A stretch of DNA of 64,000 bases from Paraburkholderia kururiensis JCM 10599 = LMG 19447 (GTDB taxonomy: Bacteria; Pseudomonadota; Gammaproteobacteria; Burkholderiales; Burkholderiaceae), in assembly GCF_003986935.1 (NCBI RefSeq), contig NZ_RJZE01000014.1, forward strand, positions 62,001-126,000, given 5' to 3'. Positions within the stretch are counted from its first letter, which is position 1; the number at the start of each line of letters is the position of its first letter. Shown piece after piece: positions 47,088 through 56,415 of the stretch. Position numbers and translations under genes: made by a program. The notes beneath the pieces are model-generated. The model did not search any database. It worked only from the letters and a program-made list of their open reading frames with translations, and was not told the DNA's origin.

Positions 47088-47885
47088 CTCTGGAGTTCTT
47101 GATCGCAGTCTTTCAAATCAAATTTCACATTGAATATTTATTTGATCGAATCCTAGAGCAGCCGATTTTCGGCTGCAACCGATTTCGGCTAGGGGAAAAC
47201 ACCATCCGATGGAGGGGGGGCGGATGAATGTGGTGACCGCGCGATGTTGGCTGCACACGAGCAACTCGCGGACCATCGAATAGCGGGCTCGGGAGAATGC
47301 CGGAGCATCTGCGGTCCACGCGGGCTTCTTGAGCGAATACCGAGCGAGCAACGATGCAGACCATGGCGCGCTGTGCTGGCCGTCGCGGGCACCTGGTCGA
47401 TCAGACGCGGGCATCACCCGGAAGATCAAGCTGTTCCGTAGTTTTGACGGGTGAGGGCGCGGATGTGCAGTCGGGATCGGACCTTGACGATTGATCCTTG
47501 AAGTTTGGCGTTCGGGACGCAGTCGAGCATCCGAGCCTGCCTCAAGCACGGTGCGAGGAGTTGCGCCGTGACATCTGGGCGCCTTGTCGGCGCGTGCTGC
47601 CTTTGTCTATGGACCGGCTGGTGTGTTCTGGCGCCCGCGCGGTCTTCGGATACCACGACTTCGTTTCGTCCGGCCGCGCTGTAGCGACGTCATCATTTAC
47701 ACCCTGCCTGCGTTCCGCGCATGCCAGGTGTTTCATTTCGCGCTCGCCACGATGACGAAGGCGAACGGTATGAAAACGTTTTCGAAGGGAACCCTGCCAG
47801 TTTGCATCCGTCGATACGGGAAGTGTTCCCTACCGACCAGGACTTCGCGGTGCGTTTGACTCGCACTGTGCACCGATCAGGCGCA
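47088..47885. other. About 800-bp gene-poor gap, less GC-rich
   Basis: No convincing gene on either strand. The first 70 bp is AT-rich with imperfect inverted repeats, then a GCAGCCGA/TCGGCTGC-type hairpin at about 47159-47176 that could end the regulator transcript. Short open frames on both strands (for example 47118-47549 minus) lack recognisable domains and have unlike codon use. The stretch may be a decayed gene or mobile-element remnant; no terminal repeats were recognised. Confidence 0.45.
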
Positions 47886-47917
47886 CAAAAAAAGAAACCC
47901 GGCCAAAGCCGGGTTTC
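47886..47917 (-). terminator. Terminator of the cold-shock gene
   Basis: Arms GAAACCCGGC and GCCGGGTTTC with a four-base loop, followed on the minus strand by seven Ts. Confidence 0.92.
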
Positions 47918-47938
47918 GAGGAGCGGGATCGAATCGTC

Positions 47939-48145
47939 TCAGGCAGCTGCCTGGATGTTCGATGCCTGTTTGCCCTTCGGGCCTTGCACGACCTCGAAGC
48001 TTACCTTCTGGCCTTCCTTGAGGGTCTTGAAACCGTTCATCTGGATAGCCGAGAAATGAGCAAACAGATCCTCGCCGCCTTCGTCGGGCGTAATGAATCC
48101 GAAACCTTTCGCGTCGTTAAACCACTTGACCGTACCAGTTGCCAT
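47939..48145 (-). CDS. Cold-shock domain protein, CspA family
   Basis: A 68-aa single-strand nucleic acid chaperone. It is a complete OB fold with both RNA-binding motifs, KGFGFITP (RNP1) and DLFAHFS (RNP2), at about residues 13-20 and 26-32. AGGGGAAG precedes the ATG. The long leader and near-consensus promoter fit the cold-inducible CspA pattern, although similar genes are also expressed at normal temperature. Several paralogs are usual in this family of bacteria. Confidence 0.95.
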   Translation of the reverse strand: MATGTVKWFNDAKGFGFITPDEGGEDLFAHFSAIQMNGFKTLKEGQKVSFEVVQGPKGKQASNIQAAA

Positions 48146-48280
48146 ACCAACTTCCCCTGTAACTCATGTCACTACCACGAGCACGCTCGAAAAGCTCGAC
48201 GGCCACATATGCGGCCGTCCCCTCCTCACAAGCTCACCAACGGCATTTTTTCGAAAATATGAGGCAGTGAAAAAAGTGCC
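48146..48280 (-). promoter_or_regulatory. Long 5' leader of the cold-shock gene
   Basis: About 135 nt between the predicted start site and the ATG. It contains the hairpin GACGGCC/GGCCGTC (48198-48219) with an eight-base ACATATGC loop. In E. coli the cspA leader is a temperature-responsive structure; a similar role here is inference. Confidence 0.55.
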
Positions 48281-48286
48281 AGCTTG

Positions 48287-48315
48287 ATTGTTGAGGCTCT
48301 TTATTCAAGTGTCAA
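48287..48315 (-). promoter_or_regulatory. Promoter of the cold-shock gene
   Basis: A perfect TTGACA (rc of 48310-48315), a 17-bp spacer and AACAAT (rc of 48287-48292) on the minus strand. Confidence 0.8.
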
Positions 48316-48703
48316 GCACATTTTGTGGGGTGGCCCACAGCGTTGTAAAAGAATCGGTTTCCAGGGTTTCCACGGCTTTTCTTATGTGCGGTGGCGCAAG
48401 GTGCCTGACTTGAAAAACCGCATAATCCTCGCATATGGCATGGGTATGTTCATGGGCGCGCAACTATGTCGCGCGGGCCGCCTCAGTGGCTGCCGCAGCG
48501 GCATTTTTTGTGGCCCACGCCCTGGCGCGGGTTGTGCGATACTCGATTCGAACCTCTCCCGGCGCGGTTATGTGCCGCGGCGAGGGGCGGGAGTATCCCG
48601 GAACGACCGGTGCCGCAGCCGGTCTGGTTACAGGGTGCGCGAGGCCTGGCACGCCGGGTGCGCGTGCATCGGTCGCCGGCCGGCCGGTCGGGTTTCGGCA
48701 GGA
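48316..48703. other. 388-bp gap between the cold-shock promoter and clpS promoter
   Basis: Open frames exist on the plus strand, but their products (Gly/Arg/Cys-rich or a single short hydrophobic stretch) are not credible. A TTGAAA/TATGGC pair with an 18-bp spacer near 48410-48440 could be an extra promoter. Nothing else is seen. Confidence 0.45.
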
Positions 48704-48731
48704 TTGCGGGCCTGCCCGAGTTGTTTAGAAT
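48704..48731 (+). promoter_or_regulatory. clpS promoter, apparently leaderless
   Basis: TTGCGG (48704-48709), a 16-bp spacer and TAGAAT (48726-48731). The -10 box ends six bases before the clpS ATG, so transcription should begin at the start codon itself; no Shine-Dalgarno sequence is present. Confidence 0.55.
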
Positions 48732-48737
48732 GGGTGT

Positions 48738-49052
48738 ATGGCGATTATCCCGGACAAGCAGGACGGCACCGTACTGGAGCGGCAGGAACAAAAGCTGAAA
48801 CCGCCTTCCATGTATAAGGTGGTGCTGCTGAATGACGACTACACGCCAATGGAATTTGTCGTGATGATCGTGCAGGAGTATTTCAATAAGGATCGCGAGA
48901 CCGCGACGCAGATCATGCTCAAGGTCCATCGTGAGGGTCGGGGGGTATGTGGGGTCTATACGCGGGACATTGCGTCGACCAAAGTTGAGCAAGTAGTTAC
49001 CCACGCACGGCAGGCCGGGCATCCGCTGCAGTGTGTGATGGAGGAAGCATGA
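48738..49052 (+). CDS. clpS: ClpS adaptor for ClpAP
   Basis: A 104-aa adaptor that delivers N-degron substrates to ClpA. The conserved core [17 protein letters not shown] (residues 26-42) forms the N-degron pocket, and [21 protein letters not shown] follows (read in parts). The N-terminal 20 residues are the expected flexible extension. The stop overlaps the clpA ATG as ATGA, and GGAGGAAG within its last codons is the clpA ribosome-binding site, so the two are cotranslated. Confidence 0.96.
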   Translation: MAIIPDKQDGTVLERQEQKLKPPSMYKVVLLNDDYTPMEFVVMIVQEYFNKDRETATQIMLKVHREGRGVCGVYTRDIASTKVEQVVTHARQAGHPLQCVMEEA

Positions 49053-51346
49053 TTGCCCAGGAACTGGAAGTCAGCCTGCACATGGCGTTCATGGAAGCAC
49101 GCCAGGCACGGCATGAGTTCATCACGGTCGAACACCTGCTGCTGGCCCTGCTGGATAATCCCACGGCCGCAGAAGTGCTGCGCGCGTGTGCAGCCAATAT
49201 TGAAGACCTGCGCCAGAACCTGCGCAACTTCATTCACGACAACACGCCTACCGTGCCAGGCACGGACGACGTCGATACGCAACCTACGCTGGGTTTCCAG
49301 CGTGTGATTCAGCGCGCGATCATGCACGTGCAGTCTACGTCCAACGGCAAGAAGGAAGTGACGGGCGCGAACGTGCTCGTCGCGATCTTCGGCGAGAAAG
49401 ATTCGCACGCCGTCTACTACCTGCAGCAGCAGGGCGTCACGCGCCTCGATGTCGTGAATTTCATTTCGCACGGTATCGCGAAGACGAACAGTAGCGACGC
49501 GGCGAAGGCAAGCGACGCCAATGCCGAGTCCGAAGAGGCGGCCGCGCAGAAGGAAACGCCGCTCGCGCAATTCACGCAGAACCTGAACCAGATGGCCAAA
49601 GACGGCCGCATCGACCCGCTGATCGGGCGCGAGGCGGAAGTCGAGCGTGTGGTGCAGGTGCTGTGCCGCCGGCGCAAGAACAACCCGCTTCTCGTCGGCG
49701 AAGCCGGCGTGGGCAAGACCGCGATTGCCGAAGGGCTTGCATGGCGCATCACGCGCGGCGAAGTGCCCGACATTCTCGCGGACGCGCAGGTGTATTCGCT
49801 CGACATGGGCGCGCTGCTTGCCGGCACCAAGTACCGCGGCGACTTCGAGCAACGTCTCAAGACGGTGCTCAAGGAATTGAAAGAGCGTCCGCACGCCATC
49901 TTGTTCATCGACGAAATTCACACGCTGATCGGCGCGGGTGCCGCATCGGGCGGTACGCTGGACGCGTCGAATCTGCTCAAGCCTGCACTCTCGTCGGGCA
50001 CGCTCAAGTGCATCGGCGCGACGACCTTCACCGAATATCGTGGCATCTTCGAAAAGGATGCGGCGCTGTCGCGGCGCTTCCAGAAGATCGACGTGACGGA
50101 GCCTACCGTCGAGCAGACGGTGGCGATTCTGCGAGGCCTCAAGTCGCGCTTCGAAGAGCATCACGGCGTGAAGTACTCGTCGGGTGCGCTCTCGGCGGCG
50201 GCTGAACTGTCGGCGCGCTTCATCACCGACCGTCATCTGCCGGACAAGGCCATTGACGTGATCGACGAAGCGGGCGCGGCGCAGCGCATTCTGCCGAAGT
50301 CGAAACAGAAGAAGACGATTGGCAAGACCGAGATCGAGGAAATCATCTCCAAGATCGCGCGCGTGCCGGCGCAAAGCGTGTCGCAGGACGACCGCAGCAA
50401 ACTGCAGACGCTCGACCGTGACCTCAAGGCCGTGGTGTTCGGGCAGGATCCGGCCATCGACGCGCTTTCCGCCGCCATCAAGATGGCGCGCGCGGGCCTC
50501 GGCAAGACCGACAAGCCGATCGGCGCGTTCCTGTTCTCGGGCCCGACCGGTGTCGGCAAGACCGAAGTGGCGCGTCAACTCGCGTTCACGCTCGGCATCG
50601 AGCTGATCCGCTTCGACATGTCGGAGTACATGGAGCGCCATGCGGTGAGTCGCCTGATCGGTGCGCCGCCGGGATACGTCGGTTTCGATCAGGGCGGTCT
50701 GCTGACCGAGGCCGTCACCAAGAAGCCGCATTGCGTGCTGCTACTCGACGAAATCGAGAAGGCGCATCCGGACATTTTCAACGTGCTGCTCCAGGTCATG
50801 GACCACGGCACGTTGACCGACAACAACGGTCGCAAGGCTGACTTCCGCAACGTCATCATCATCATGACGACGAATGCGGGCGCCGAAGCAATGCAGAAGT
50901 CGTCCATCGGCTTCACGAATCGTCGCGAAACGGGCGACGAGATGCAGGACATCAAGCGCATGTTCACGCCTGAGTTCCGCAACCGGCTCGACGCGATCAT
51001 CAGCTTCCGCTCGCTCGACGAAGAGATCATCCTGCGCGTGGTCGACAAGTTCCTCATGCAGCTCGAAGACCAACTGCACGAGAAGAAGGTCGATGCGCTC
51101 TTCAGCGACGCACTGCGCAAGCACCTGGCGAAGCACGGCTTCGATCCGCTGATGGGCGCACGCCCGATGCAGCGGCTGATCCAGGACACGATCCGCCGCG
51201 CACTGGCCGACGAACTGCTGTTCGGCAAGCTGCTGAACGGCGGCCGTGTGACGGTCGACGTGGACGAGAACGACAAGGTGACCTTGACGTTCGACGAACA
51301 TCCGGCACCGCGCAATCCGAATCCGGAGGCTGTCGAAGTAGAATAA
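49049..51346 (+). CDS. clpA: ATP-dependent Clp protease ATPase subunit ClpA
   Basis: A 765-aa AAA+ unfoldase that feeds ClpP. The N domain (1-145) begins [20 protein letters not shown]1 has Walker [10 protein letters not shown] and Walker [16 protein letters not shown]2 has GPTGVGKTE and [13 protein letters not shown]. The IGF-type loop needed to bind ClpP is in the region KSSIGFTNR. There is no ClpB-type middle coiled coil, which sets it apart from ClpB. A GGAGG site lies eight bases before the ATG at 49049. A terminator follows. Confidence 0.97.
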   Translation: MIAQELEVSLHMAFMEARQARHEFITVEHLLLALLDNPTAAEVLRACAANIEDLRQNLRNFIHDNTPTVPGTDDVDTQPTLGFQRVIQRAIMHVQSTSNGKKEVTGANVLVAIFGEKDSHAVYYLQQQGVTRLDVVNFISHGIAKTNSSDAAKASDANAESEEAAAQKETPLAQFTQNLNQMAKDGRIDPLIGREAEVERVVQVLCRRRKNNPLLVGEAGVGKTAIAEGLAWRITRGEVPDILADAQVYSLDMGALLAGTKYRGDFEQRLKTVLKELKERPHAILFIDEIHTLIGAGAASGGTLDASNLLKPALSSGTLKCIGATTFTEYRGIFEKDAALSRRFQKIDVTEPTVEQTVAILRGLKSRFEEHHGVKYSSGALSAAAELSARFITDRHLPDKAIDVIDEAGAAQRILPKSKQKKTIGKTEIEEIISKIARVPAQSVSQDDRSKLQTLDRDLKAVVFGQDPAIDALSAAIKMARAGLGKTDKPIGAFLFSGPTGVGKTEVARQLAFTLGIELIRFDMSEYMERHAVSRLIGAPPGYVGFDQGGLLTEAVTKKPHCVLLLDEIEKAHPDIFNVLLQVMDHGTLTDNNGRKADFRNVIIIMTTNAGAEAMQKSSIGFTNRRETGDEMQDIKRMFTPEFRNRLDAIISFRSLDEEIILRVVDKFLMQLEDQLHEKKVDALFSDALRKHLAKHGFDPLMGARPMQRLIQDTIRRALADELLFGKLLNGGRVTVDVDENDKVTLTFDEHPAPRNPNPEAVEVE

Positions 51347-51374
51347 GCGGTTCGTTTCCGGAACTGTCCATCGC

Positions 51375-51415
51375 GAAACGGCGCGGGCTCTTGGGCCCGC
51401 GCCGTTTCTGTTTGT
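51375..51415 (+). terminator. clpA terminator
   Basis: Arms GAAACGGCGCGGGC and GCCCGCGCCGTTTC with a six-base loop and the T-rich tail TGTTTGT. Confidence 0.85.
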
Positions 51416-51494
51416 GCGCCTGCCTGCGCGAATCTCCTCGCCGGGGGAGATCGGCTATGCGGCCCGCCAGGTACACATTGCAAGGGTTTTAGAG

Positions 51495-52880
51495 TTGTCT
51501 ACACGTGAACGCGATACGTTCGACTCGATTGTCGAGCGCGAAAAAGGCCTGCAACGGGGGTTGGGCGCGGGCCAGATGACGATGATCGCCATTGGCGGCG
51601 CCATCGGAACCGGTCTCTTCCTCGGTAGTGCATTTGCCATTGGATTTGCAGGACCGGCCGTGCTCGTGTCGTATGCAATTGGCGCATTGATCGCGCTGCT
51701 GCTGATGGGCGCGCTTGCCGAGATGACGGTCGCGCATCCCACCTCGGGCTCGTTCGGCGCCTACGCCGGGCATTACATCGGTCCGCTCGCCGGTTTTGTG
51801 GTGCGCTATGCGTACTGGTCCGCCTACGTGCTCGCCGTGGGCACCGAAGTTTCGGCCATCGCGGTCTACATGAAGTACTGGTTTCCGGCGGTGCCCGGCG
51901 CGTGGTGGATCGTCGCTTTCTCGGCGCTCCTGATCGGCGTGAACGCCATGAGCGTGCGCGCGTATGGCGCCATCGAATATGCGTTTTCCAGCTTGAAGAT
52001 TGCTGCGATTGCGGCGTTCATCGTGCTGGGTAGCTGGTTCGTCTGGCGGGCGCCCACAGGGTCGGGCGTGGGCCTGGCCAATTACACGTCGCACGGCGGC
52101 TGGCTACCGAAAGGATGGTGGGGCGTTTGGGTAGGCACCGTCGTGTCGCTCTTCAGCTACCTCGGCGTCGAGACCATTGCTGTGGCCGCCGCCGAGGCGC
52201 GCGACCCGCAGCGTGCCGTGACGCGCGCGTTTCGCGCCACGCTCGTGCGGCTCGTGCTGTTTTACCTCGTGACGCTCGCGCTGATGCTCGCCATCGTTCC
52301 CTGGACTCAGGCCGGCGCGGACCAAAGTCCCTTCGTGAAGGTGATGGCCGCGACGGGCGTGCCGTACGCTGCAGGCGCCATCAACTTCGTGATACTCGTG
52401 GCGGCGCTTTCCGCCATGAACAGCCAGCTCTACATTACGACGCGGATGATGTTCAGCCTCTCGCGCGCAGGCTATGCGCCGGGCCGCTTCGGGCGGCTCA
52501 ACGGGCACGGCGTGCCCACCGCAGCACTCTGGCTCTCGACCATCGGCATTGCGGTTGCCGCCGTGGTGAATGCGCTGTACCCGCAGACCGCGTTTCCGCT
52601 GATGATGTCGATCGCCATGTTCGGCGCGATGTTCACGTGGCTGATGATTTTCGTCACGCACCTCTTTTTCCGGCGCCGCTACGCGGGGCCCGCACCCGCG
52701 TTTCGGATGCGCCTGCATCCGGTCGGCAGCGTGGCCGGTGCCGTGTTGATGGCTGCAGTGCTCATCGCTACGGCGTTCACGCGCGAATTCAGGATGACGC
52801 TCGTGTACGGCTTCGCGTTCCTGGTCGTGCTGATTGCGGCTTACGCACTGTGGTATCGGCGGGGCGCGCCGCAGCAGTAA
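51495..52880 (+). CDS. Amino acid permease (APC family)
   Basis: A 461-aa inner-membrane transporter with 12 predicted spans. The first span carries the APC signature GGAIGTGLFLGS (about residues 33-44), preceded by EREKGLQRGLGAGQMTMIAI. This places it with the amino acid transporter group (GABA, proline, aromatic or lysine-like permeases); the substrate is not determined. The TTG at 51495 with AAGGG upstream is preferred; the open frame begins at 51414 and no good ATG precedes the conserved region. It is convergent with dut. Confidence 0.87.
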   Translation: MSTRERDTFDSIVEREKGLQRGLGAGQMTMIAIGGAIGTGLFLGSAFAIGFAGPAVLVSYAIGALIALLLMGALAEMTVAHPTSGSFGAYAGHYIGPLAGFVVRYAYWSAYVLAVGTEVSAIAVYMKYWFPAVPGAWWIVAFSALLIGVNAMSVRAYGAIEYAFSSLKIAAIAAFIVLGSWFVWRAPTGSGVGLANYTSHGGWLPKGWWGVWVGTVVSLFSYLGVETIAVAAAEARDPQRAVTRAFRATLVRLVLFYLVTLALMLAIVPWTQAGADQSPFVKVMAATGVPYAAGAINFVILVAALSAMNSQLYITTRMMFSLSRAGYAPGRFGRLNGHGVPTAALWLSTIGIAVAAVVNALYPQTAFPLMMSIAMFGAMFTWLMIFVTHLFFRRRYAGPAPAFRMRLHPVGSVAGAVLMAAVLIATAFTREFRMTLVYGFAFLVVLIAAYALWYRRGAPQQ

Positions 52881-52914
52881 CCACGGGCGCAAGGTCCGCC
52901 CACCGTGCACTTCC

Positions 52915-53361
52915 TCAATGCTTGCCGGTGCTGCCGAATCCGCCCGCGCCGCGCTCGCTCGTCTCGAATTCATCGACGATGTTGAACTGCGCCTGCACGA
53001 CCGGCACGATCACGAGCTGCGCGAGCCGTTCCATCGGATTGAGCGTGAACGTGGTGTGGCCGCGGTTCCACGTCGAGATCATCAGTTCGCCCTGGTAGTC
53101 CGAATCGATCAGCCCCACCAGGTTGCCCAGCACGATGCCGTGTTTGTGGCCGAGGCCCGACCGCGGCAGGATGAGCGCCGCGTAGCCTGGATCCGCCAGA
53201 TGAATGGCGAGGCCCGTCGGCACGAGCGCGGTCTGGCCAGGTTCGAGCGAGAGCGGCTTGTCGAGGCAGGCGCGCAGGTCGAGCCCCGCGCTGCCGGGCG
53301 TCGCGTACTGGGGAAGCTGGTCGCGCATGCGCGCATCAAGAATCTTCAGGTCGAGTTTCAT
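52915..53361 (-). CDS. dut: dUTP diphosphatase
   Basis: A homotrimeric enzyme that hydrolyses dUTP to dUMP, keeping uracil out of DNA and feeding dTMP synthesis. All five dUTPase motifs are seen in 148 aa: [10 protein letters not shown] (1), [10 protein letters not shown] (2), [15 protein letters not shown] (3), [10 protein letters not shown] (4) and the C-terminal [12 protein letters not shown] (5). The ATG at 53361 is used; the longer frame overlaps the preceding gene. It is the last gene of the ileS-lspA-coaBC region. Confidence 0.96.
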   Translation of the reverse strand: MKLDLKILDARMRDQLPQYATPGSAGLDLRACLDKPLSLEPGQTALVPTGLAIHLADPGYAALILPRSGLGHKHGIVLGNLVGLIDSDYQGELMISTWNRGHTTFTLNPMERLAQLVIVPVVQAQFNIVDEFETSERGAGGFGSTGKH

Positions 53362-53416
53362 TGACGTTTCTGGTTCGTGGTGGATATCAAAGGCTTCGTC
53401 GGGTGCAACACGTGGG

Positions 53417-54418
53417 TCAGCGCGGCAACTGGAACGCCTGCGCCAGCAGTTCATACGAACGCAGCCGCGCGGCGTAGCTACCGGCGACCGTCAGCACGAT
53501 CAGTTCGTTGGCCTGGAACTGTTCCTGCAGCGCATACAGTCTTTCCGTGACCTTTTCCGGCGTGCCGATGATGCTGCGCGGCTTCTCGCGGTCGATCACA
53601 AGCTGCTCGCGCTCGCCGTACTCCTGCGCGAGACCTTGCTCGGTGCTCGGAATGGGCGCGTTCAGACCATAAGCCATTTGCACGCGGCGCAGATCGACCG
53701 CTTTTTCGAGGTCGGCAGCTTGCTGTTCCGTGTCCGCGCAGATCACGAATACGGCGGCGGCCAGCCAGGGCTGCGCTTCGTGGCCTGCCGTAAAACGCTC
53801 ACGGTAGGCGTTGGCGACCAGATGACCGAAGTGCGCGTTGATGAAGTGCGCGAACGCGAGGCGGATGCCGAGCTGCGCCGCGAGCGCGCCGCCGAACTCG
53901 CTGGAACCCAACATCCAGAGCTGCGGACGCGTGTCGATCTGCGGTTGGAGCACAACGCCGTGAGCCAGGTGGTCGGCAGGCAGCGTGCCGTCCATCAGCC
54001 TCACGAGGTCCGTCACCTGTTGCGCGAACAATTCGCCGCGGTTGTAGTCGCCCGCCGCCACAGCCTGCGCGGTACGCATGTCGCCGCCCGGTGCGCGGCC
54101 CACGCCGAGATCGACGCGATTCGGGAACAGTGCTTCAAGCATGAGGAACTGTTCGGCGACTTTGAACGGGCTGTAGTAAGGCAGCATGATGCCGCCCGAG
54201 CCAATGCGGATGCGCTTCGTCACGCTGCCAATCCGCGCGAGCATCACTTCGGGACAAGGATTCGCGACGCCGAGCAGCCCATGATGCTCCGCGCACCAGT
54301 AGCGCGTATAGCCGAGGTCATCGGCGAGCTGGGCGAGTTCCAGGGTGGCCGCGATAGCGTCCGCCGTTGAATGCCCGGCGATCACGGGCGTTTGATCGAG
54401 CACGGAAAGTAGCGTCAT
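53417..54418 (-). CDS. Luciferase-like oxidoreductase, group 1
   Basis: A 333-aa LLM-superfamily flavoprotein. [37 protein letters not shown] and [13 protein letters not shown] (each read in parts) are the hallmarks of the 'luciferase family oxidoreductase, group 1' type, found widely in bacteria without a defined substrate. AGGAG precedes the ATG at 54418. It sits between coaBC and dut on the same strand. No reductase gene is adjacent. Confidence 0.9.
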   Translation of the reverse strand: MTLLSVLDQTPVIAGHSTADAIAATLELAQLADDLGYTRYWCAEHHGLLGVANPCPEVMLARIGSVTKRIRIGSGGIMLPYYSPFKVAEQFLMLEALFPNRVDLGVGRAPGGDMRTAQAVAAGDYNRGELFAQQVTDLVRLMDGTLPADHLAHGVVLQPQIDTRPQLWMLGSSEFGGALAAQLGIRLAFAHFINAHFGHLVANAYRERFTAGHEAQPWLAAAVFVICADTEQQAADLEKAVDLRRVQMAYGLNAPIPSTEQGLAQEYGEREQLVIDREKPRSIIGTPEKVTERLYALQEQFQANELIVLTVAGSYAARLRSYELLAQAFQLPR

Positions 54419-54599
54419 GGCGTTGCGCTCCTGGGGCTGACTGGGCGGATGAATTCGCGAATGAGCTAACAGACGGGTGGCCGGCAAGCGTGCGGGTGAG
54501 CGTGAGCGGTTGGGCAACGCTGCACGTTCGCGGCCTTGCTGGCGGCGACGACTCCCGGCCTTGACTCTTGGCTCCGACTCGCGACCTTCAACTCGCGCG

Positions 54600-55814
54600 C
54601 TACGAAATGAGGCTCGTGTCGGGCAGCCGTTTCGCAATCTCGGCGATCAGCGTGCTGGCGAGTGCCTGCTTGTCCGCGCGCGGCAGCTTCGTTTGCCCGC
54701 TGGCTTCGAACAACACGACTTCGTTGTCGTCGCGGCCGAACGTGAGCGGCCCGAGGTTGCCGATCAGAAGCGGCACGTTCTTGCGCGCGCGCTTTTCTTC
54801 ACCATGCACGTCGAGGTCGCCGCTTTCCGCCGCGAAGCCGACGCAGAACGGCGGATGCGGCAGCCTCGCCACGGCCGCGAGAATGTCGGGGTTCTCGACG
54901 AACGTGAACGACGGCAGACGGTGGTCGGCCGTCTTCTTGATCTTGTGATCGCTCGCGTGATCGACGCGCCAGTCCGCCACCGCGGCCACGGCGATGAAGA
55001 TGTCGTAGTCGGGCACCGCGCGCATCACGGCGTCGTGCATTTGCTGCGCGGTCTGCACGTCTTCGCGGAAGACGCCCCAAGGCGTATCGAGGGCGACCGG
55101 ACCCGCGACGAGATGCACGTCCGCGCCGGCCTGTTGCGCGGCGCGCGCGAGCGCGAAGCCCATCTTGCCGCTCGAACGGTTGGTGATGCCGCGCACGGGA
55201 TCGATAGGCTCGAACGTGGGGCCCGCGGTGAGCAACACGCGACGTCCGGCCAGCACCTTCGGCGCGAAGAACGAGGCGATGGCCTCATAGACGGCTTCAG
55301 GTTCGAGCATGCGACCGTCGCCCACTTCGCCGCACGCCTGCGGGCCCGAATCCGGCCCGAGCGTTTCGACGCCATCCGCACGCAGTTGCGCCACGTTGCG
55401 TTGCGTCGCCGGATTGGCCCACATCTGCCGGTTCATCGCCGGCACGACCAGCAGCGGACACTCGCGCGCCACACAGAGCGTGGTGAGCAGGTCGTCGGCC
55501 ATGCCGTGTGCGAGCTTCGCGAGAAAGTCGGTGGAGGCAGGGGCGATTACGATGGCGTCCGCTTCACGCGACAGGTCGATGTGCGCCATGTTGTTCGGCA
55601 CGCGCGCGTCCCACTGGCTCGTGTAGACCGGACGGCCCGAGAGCGCCTGCATGGTGACAGGCGTGATGAATTGCGTGGCCGCTTCGGTCATCACGACCTG
55701 CACGGTGGCGCCCGCTTTGACCAGAAGGCGCGTGAGCTCGGCGATCTTGTAGCAGGCGATGCCGCCTGTCATGCCGAGCACGAGATGTTTTCCAGCGAGT
55801 TCAGCGGTTGCCAA
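54600..55814 (-). CDS. coaBC: Bifunctional phosphopantothenoylcysteine decarboxylase/synthetase
   Basis: Catalyses two steps of CoA synthesis. The N-terminal CoaC half has the flavin-site segment GMTGGIACYKIAEL, the catalytic histidine in NNMAHIDLSREAD and PAMNRQMW. The C-terminal CoaB half has GPTFEPIDPVRGITNRSSGKMG (read in parts) and the KIKK motif. The length is 404 aa. A TTG at 55814 with GGAG seven bases upstream is the likely start; the frame is open to 55868 but the extension is not conserved. The gap to lspA is 100 bp. Confidence 0.95.
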   Translation of the reverse strand: MATAELAGKHLVLGMTGGIACYKIAELTRLLVKAGATVQVVMTEAATQFITPVTMQALSGRPVYTSQWDARVPNNMAHIDLSREADAIVIAPASTDFLAKLAHGMADDLLTTLCVARECPLLVVPAMNRQMWANPATQRNVAQLRADGVETLGPDSGPQACGEVGDGRMLEPEAVYEAIASFFAPKVLAGRRVLLTAGPTFEPIDPVRGITNRSSGKMGFALARAAQQAGADVHLVAGPVALDTPWGVFREDVQTAQQMHDAVMRAVPDYDIFIAVAAVADWRVDHASDHKIKKTADHRLPSFTFVENPDILAAVARLPHPPFCVGFAAESGDLDVHGEEKRARKNVPLLIGNLGPLTFGRDDNEVVLFEASGQTKLPRADKQALASTLIAEIAKRLPDTSLIS

Positions 55815-55914
55815 GGCAGGTCTCCGACACTCACGCCACGCCGGCGAGTGCGCCGGCGGCCGTTGCACTGGGGCGCGAACGCCCCACGTTTCTCAGACGC
55901 TCAGCGGCGTGCGC

Positions 55915-56415
55915 CTAGCGCGAGCCGCGTACGCGCCGCAATTCGTCGAACACGAGCAGCGCGGCGCCGATCGTGATCGCGCTGTCGGCGAGGTTGAACG
56001 CCGGCCAGTGCCATGCGCGCACGTGGAAATCGAGGAAGTCGATCACGTGGCCATACGCGAGCCGATCGATCACGTTGCCGAGCGCCCCGCCCAGAATCAG
56101 CGAAAGCGCGGTGCAGAAGAGCCGCTGTGCCGCGTGGCGCTTGAGCAGATAGCAGATCACGAGTGCCGCCACGATGCCGAGCGCGGTGAACGCCCAGCGC
56201 TGCCAGCCGCCGGCCGCCGCGAGGAAGCTGAACGCGGCGCCGCGGTTGTACACCAGCACGAGGTTGAAGAATGGCGTTATCACGCGTCCTTCGCCGTAGG
56301 CGAACACCTTCGCGATGGCGATCTTCGTGAGCTGGTCGCAGAGAATTACGATCAGCGCCACGCCCAGCCAGGGCGCCAGCGAACCGCCGGCTCGCTTCGA
56401 AAGGGTTCTGGCCAT
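55915..56415 (-). CDS. lspA: Lipoprotein signal peptidase (signal peptidase II)
   Basis: An inner-membrane aspartyl protease that removes lipoprotein signal peptides. Four transmembrane spans are visible. The catalytic aspartates are in [15 protein letters not shown] and [11 protein letters not shown]. The length is 166 aa. The start ATG at 56415 overlaps the ileS stop codon by one base (TAATG), so translation is coupled. Confidence 0.96.
   Translation of the reverse strand: MARTLSKRAGGSLAPWLGVALIVILCDQLTKIAIAKVFAYGEGRVITPFFNLVLVYNRGAAFSFLAAAGGWQRWAFTALGIVAALVICYLLKRHAAQRLFCTALSLILGGALGNVIDRLAYGHVIDFLDFHVRAWHWPAFNLADSAITIGAALLVFDELRRVRGSR

Noticed and set aside
48284-48817. Plus-strand frame between the cold-shock gene and clpS
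   Set aside because: Atypical composition and overlap with clpS in another frame; no start signal.
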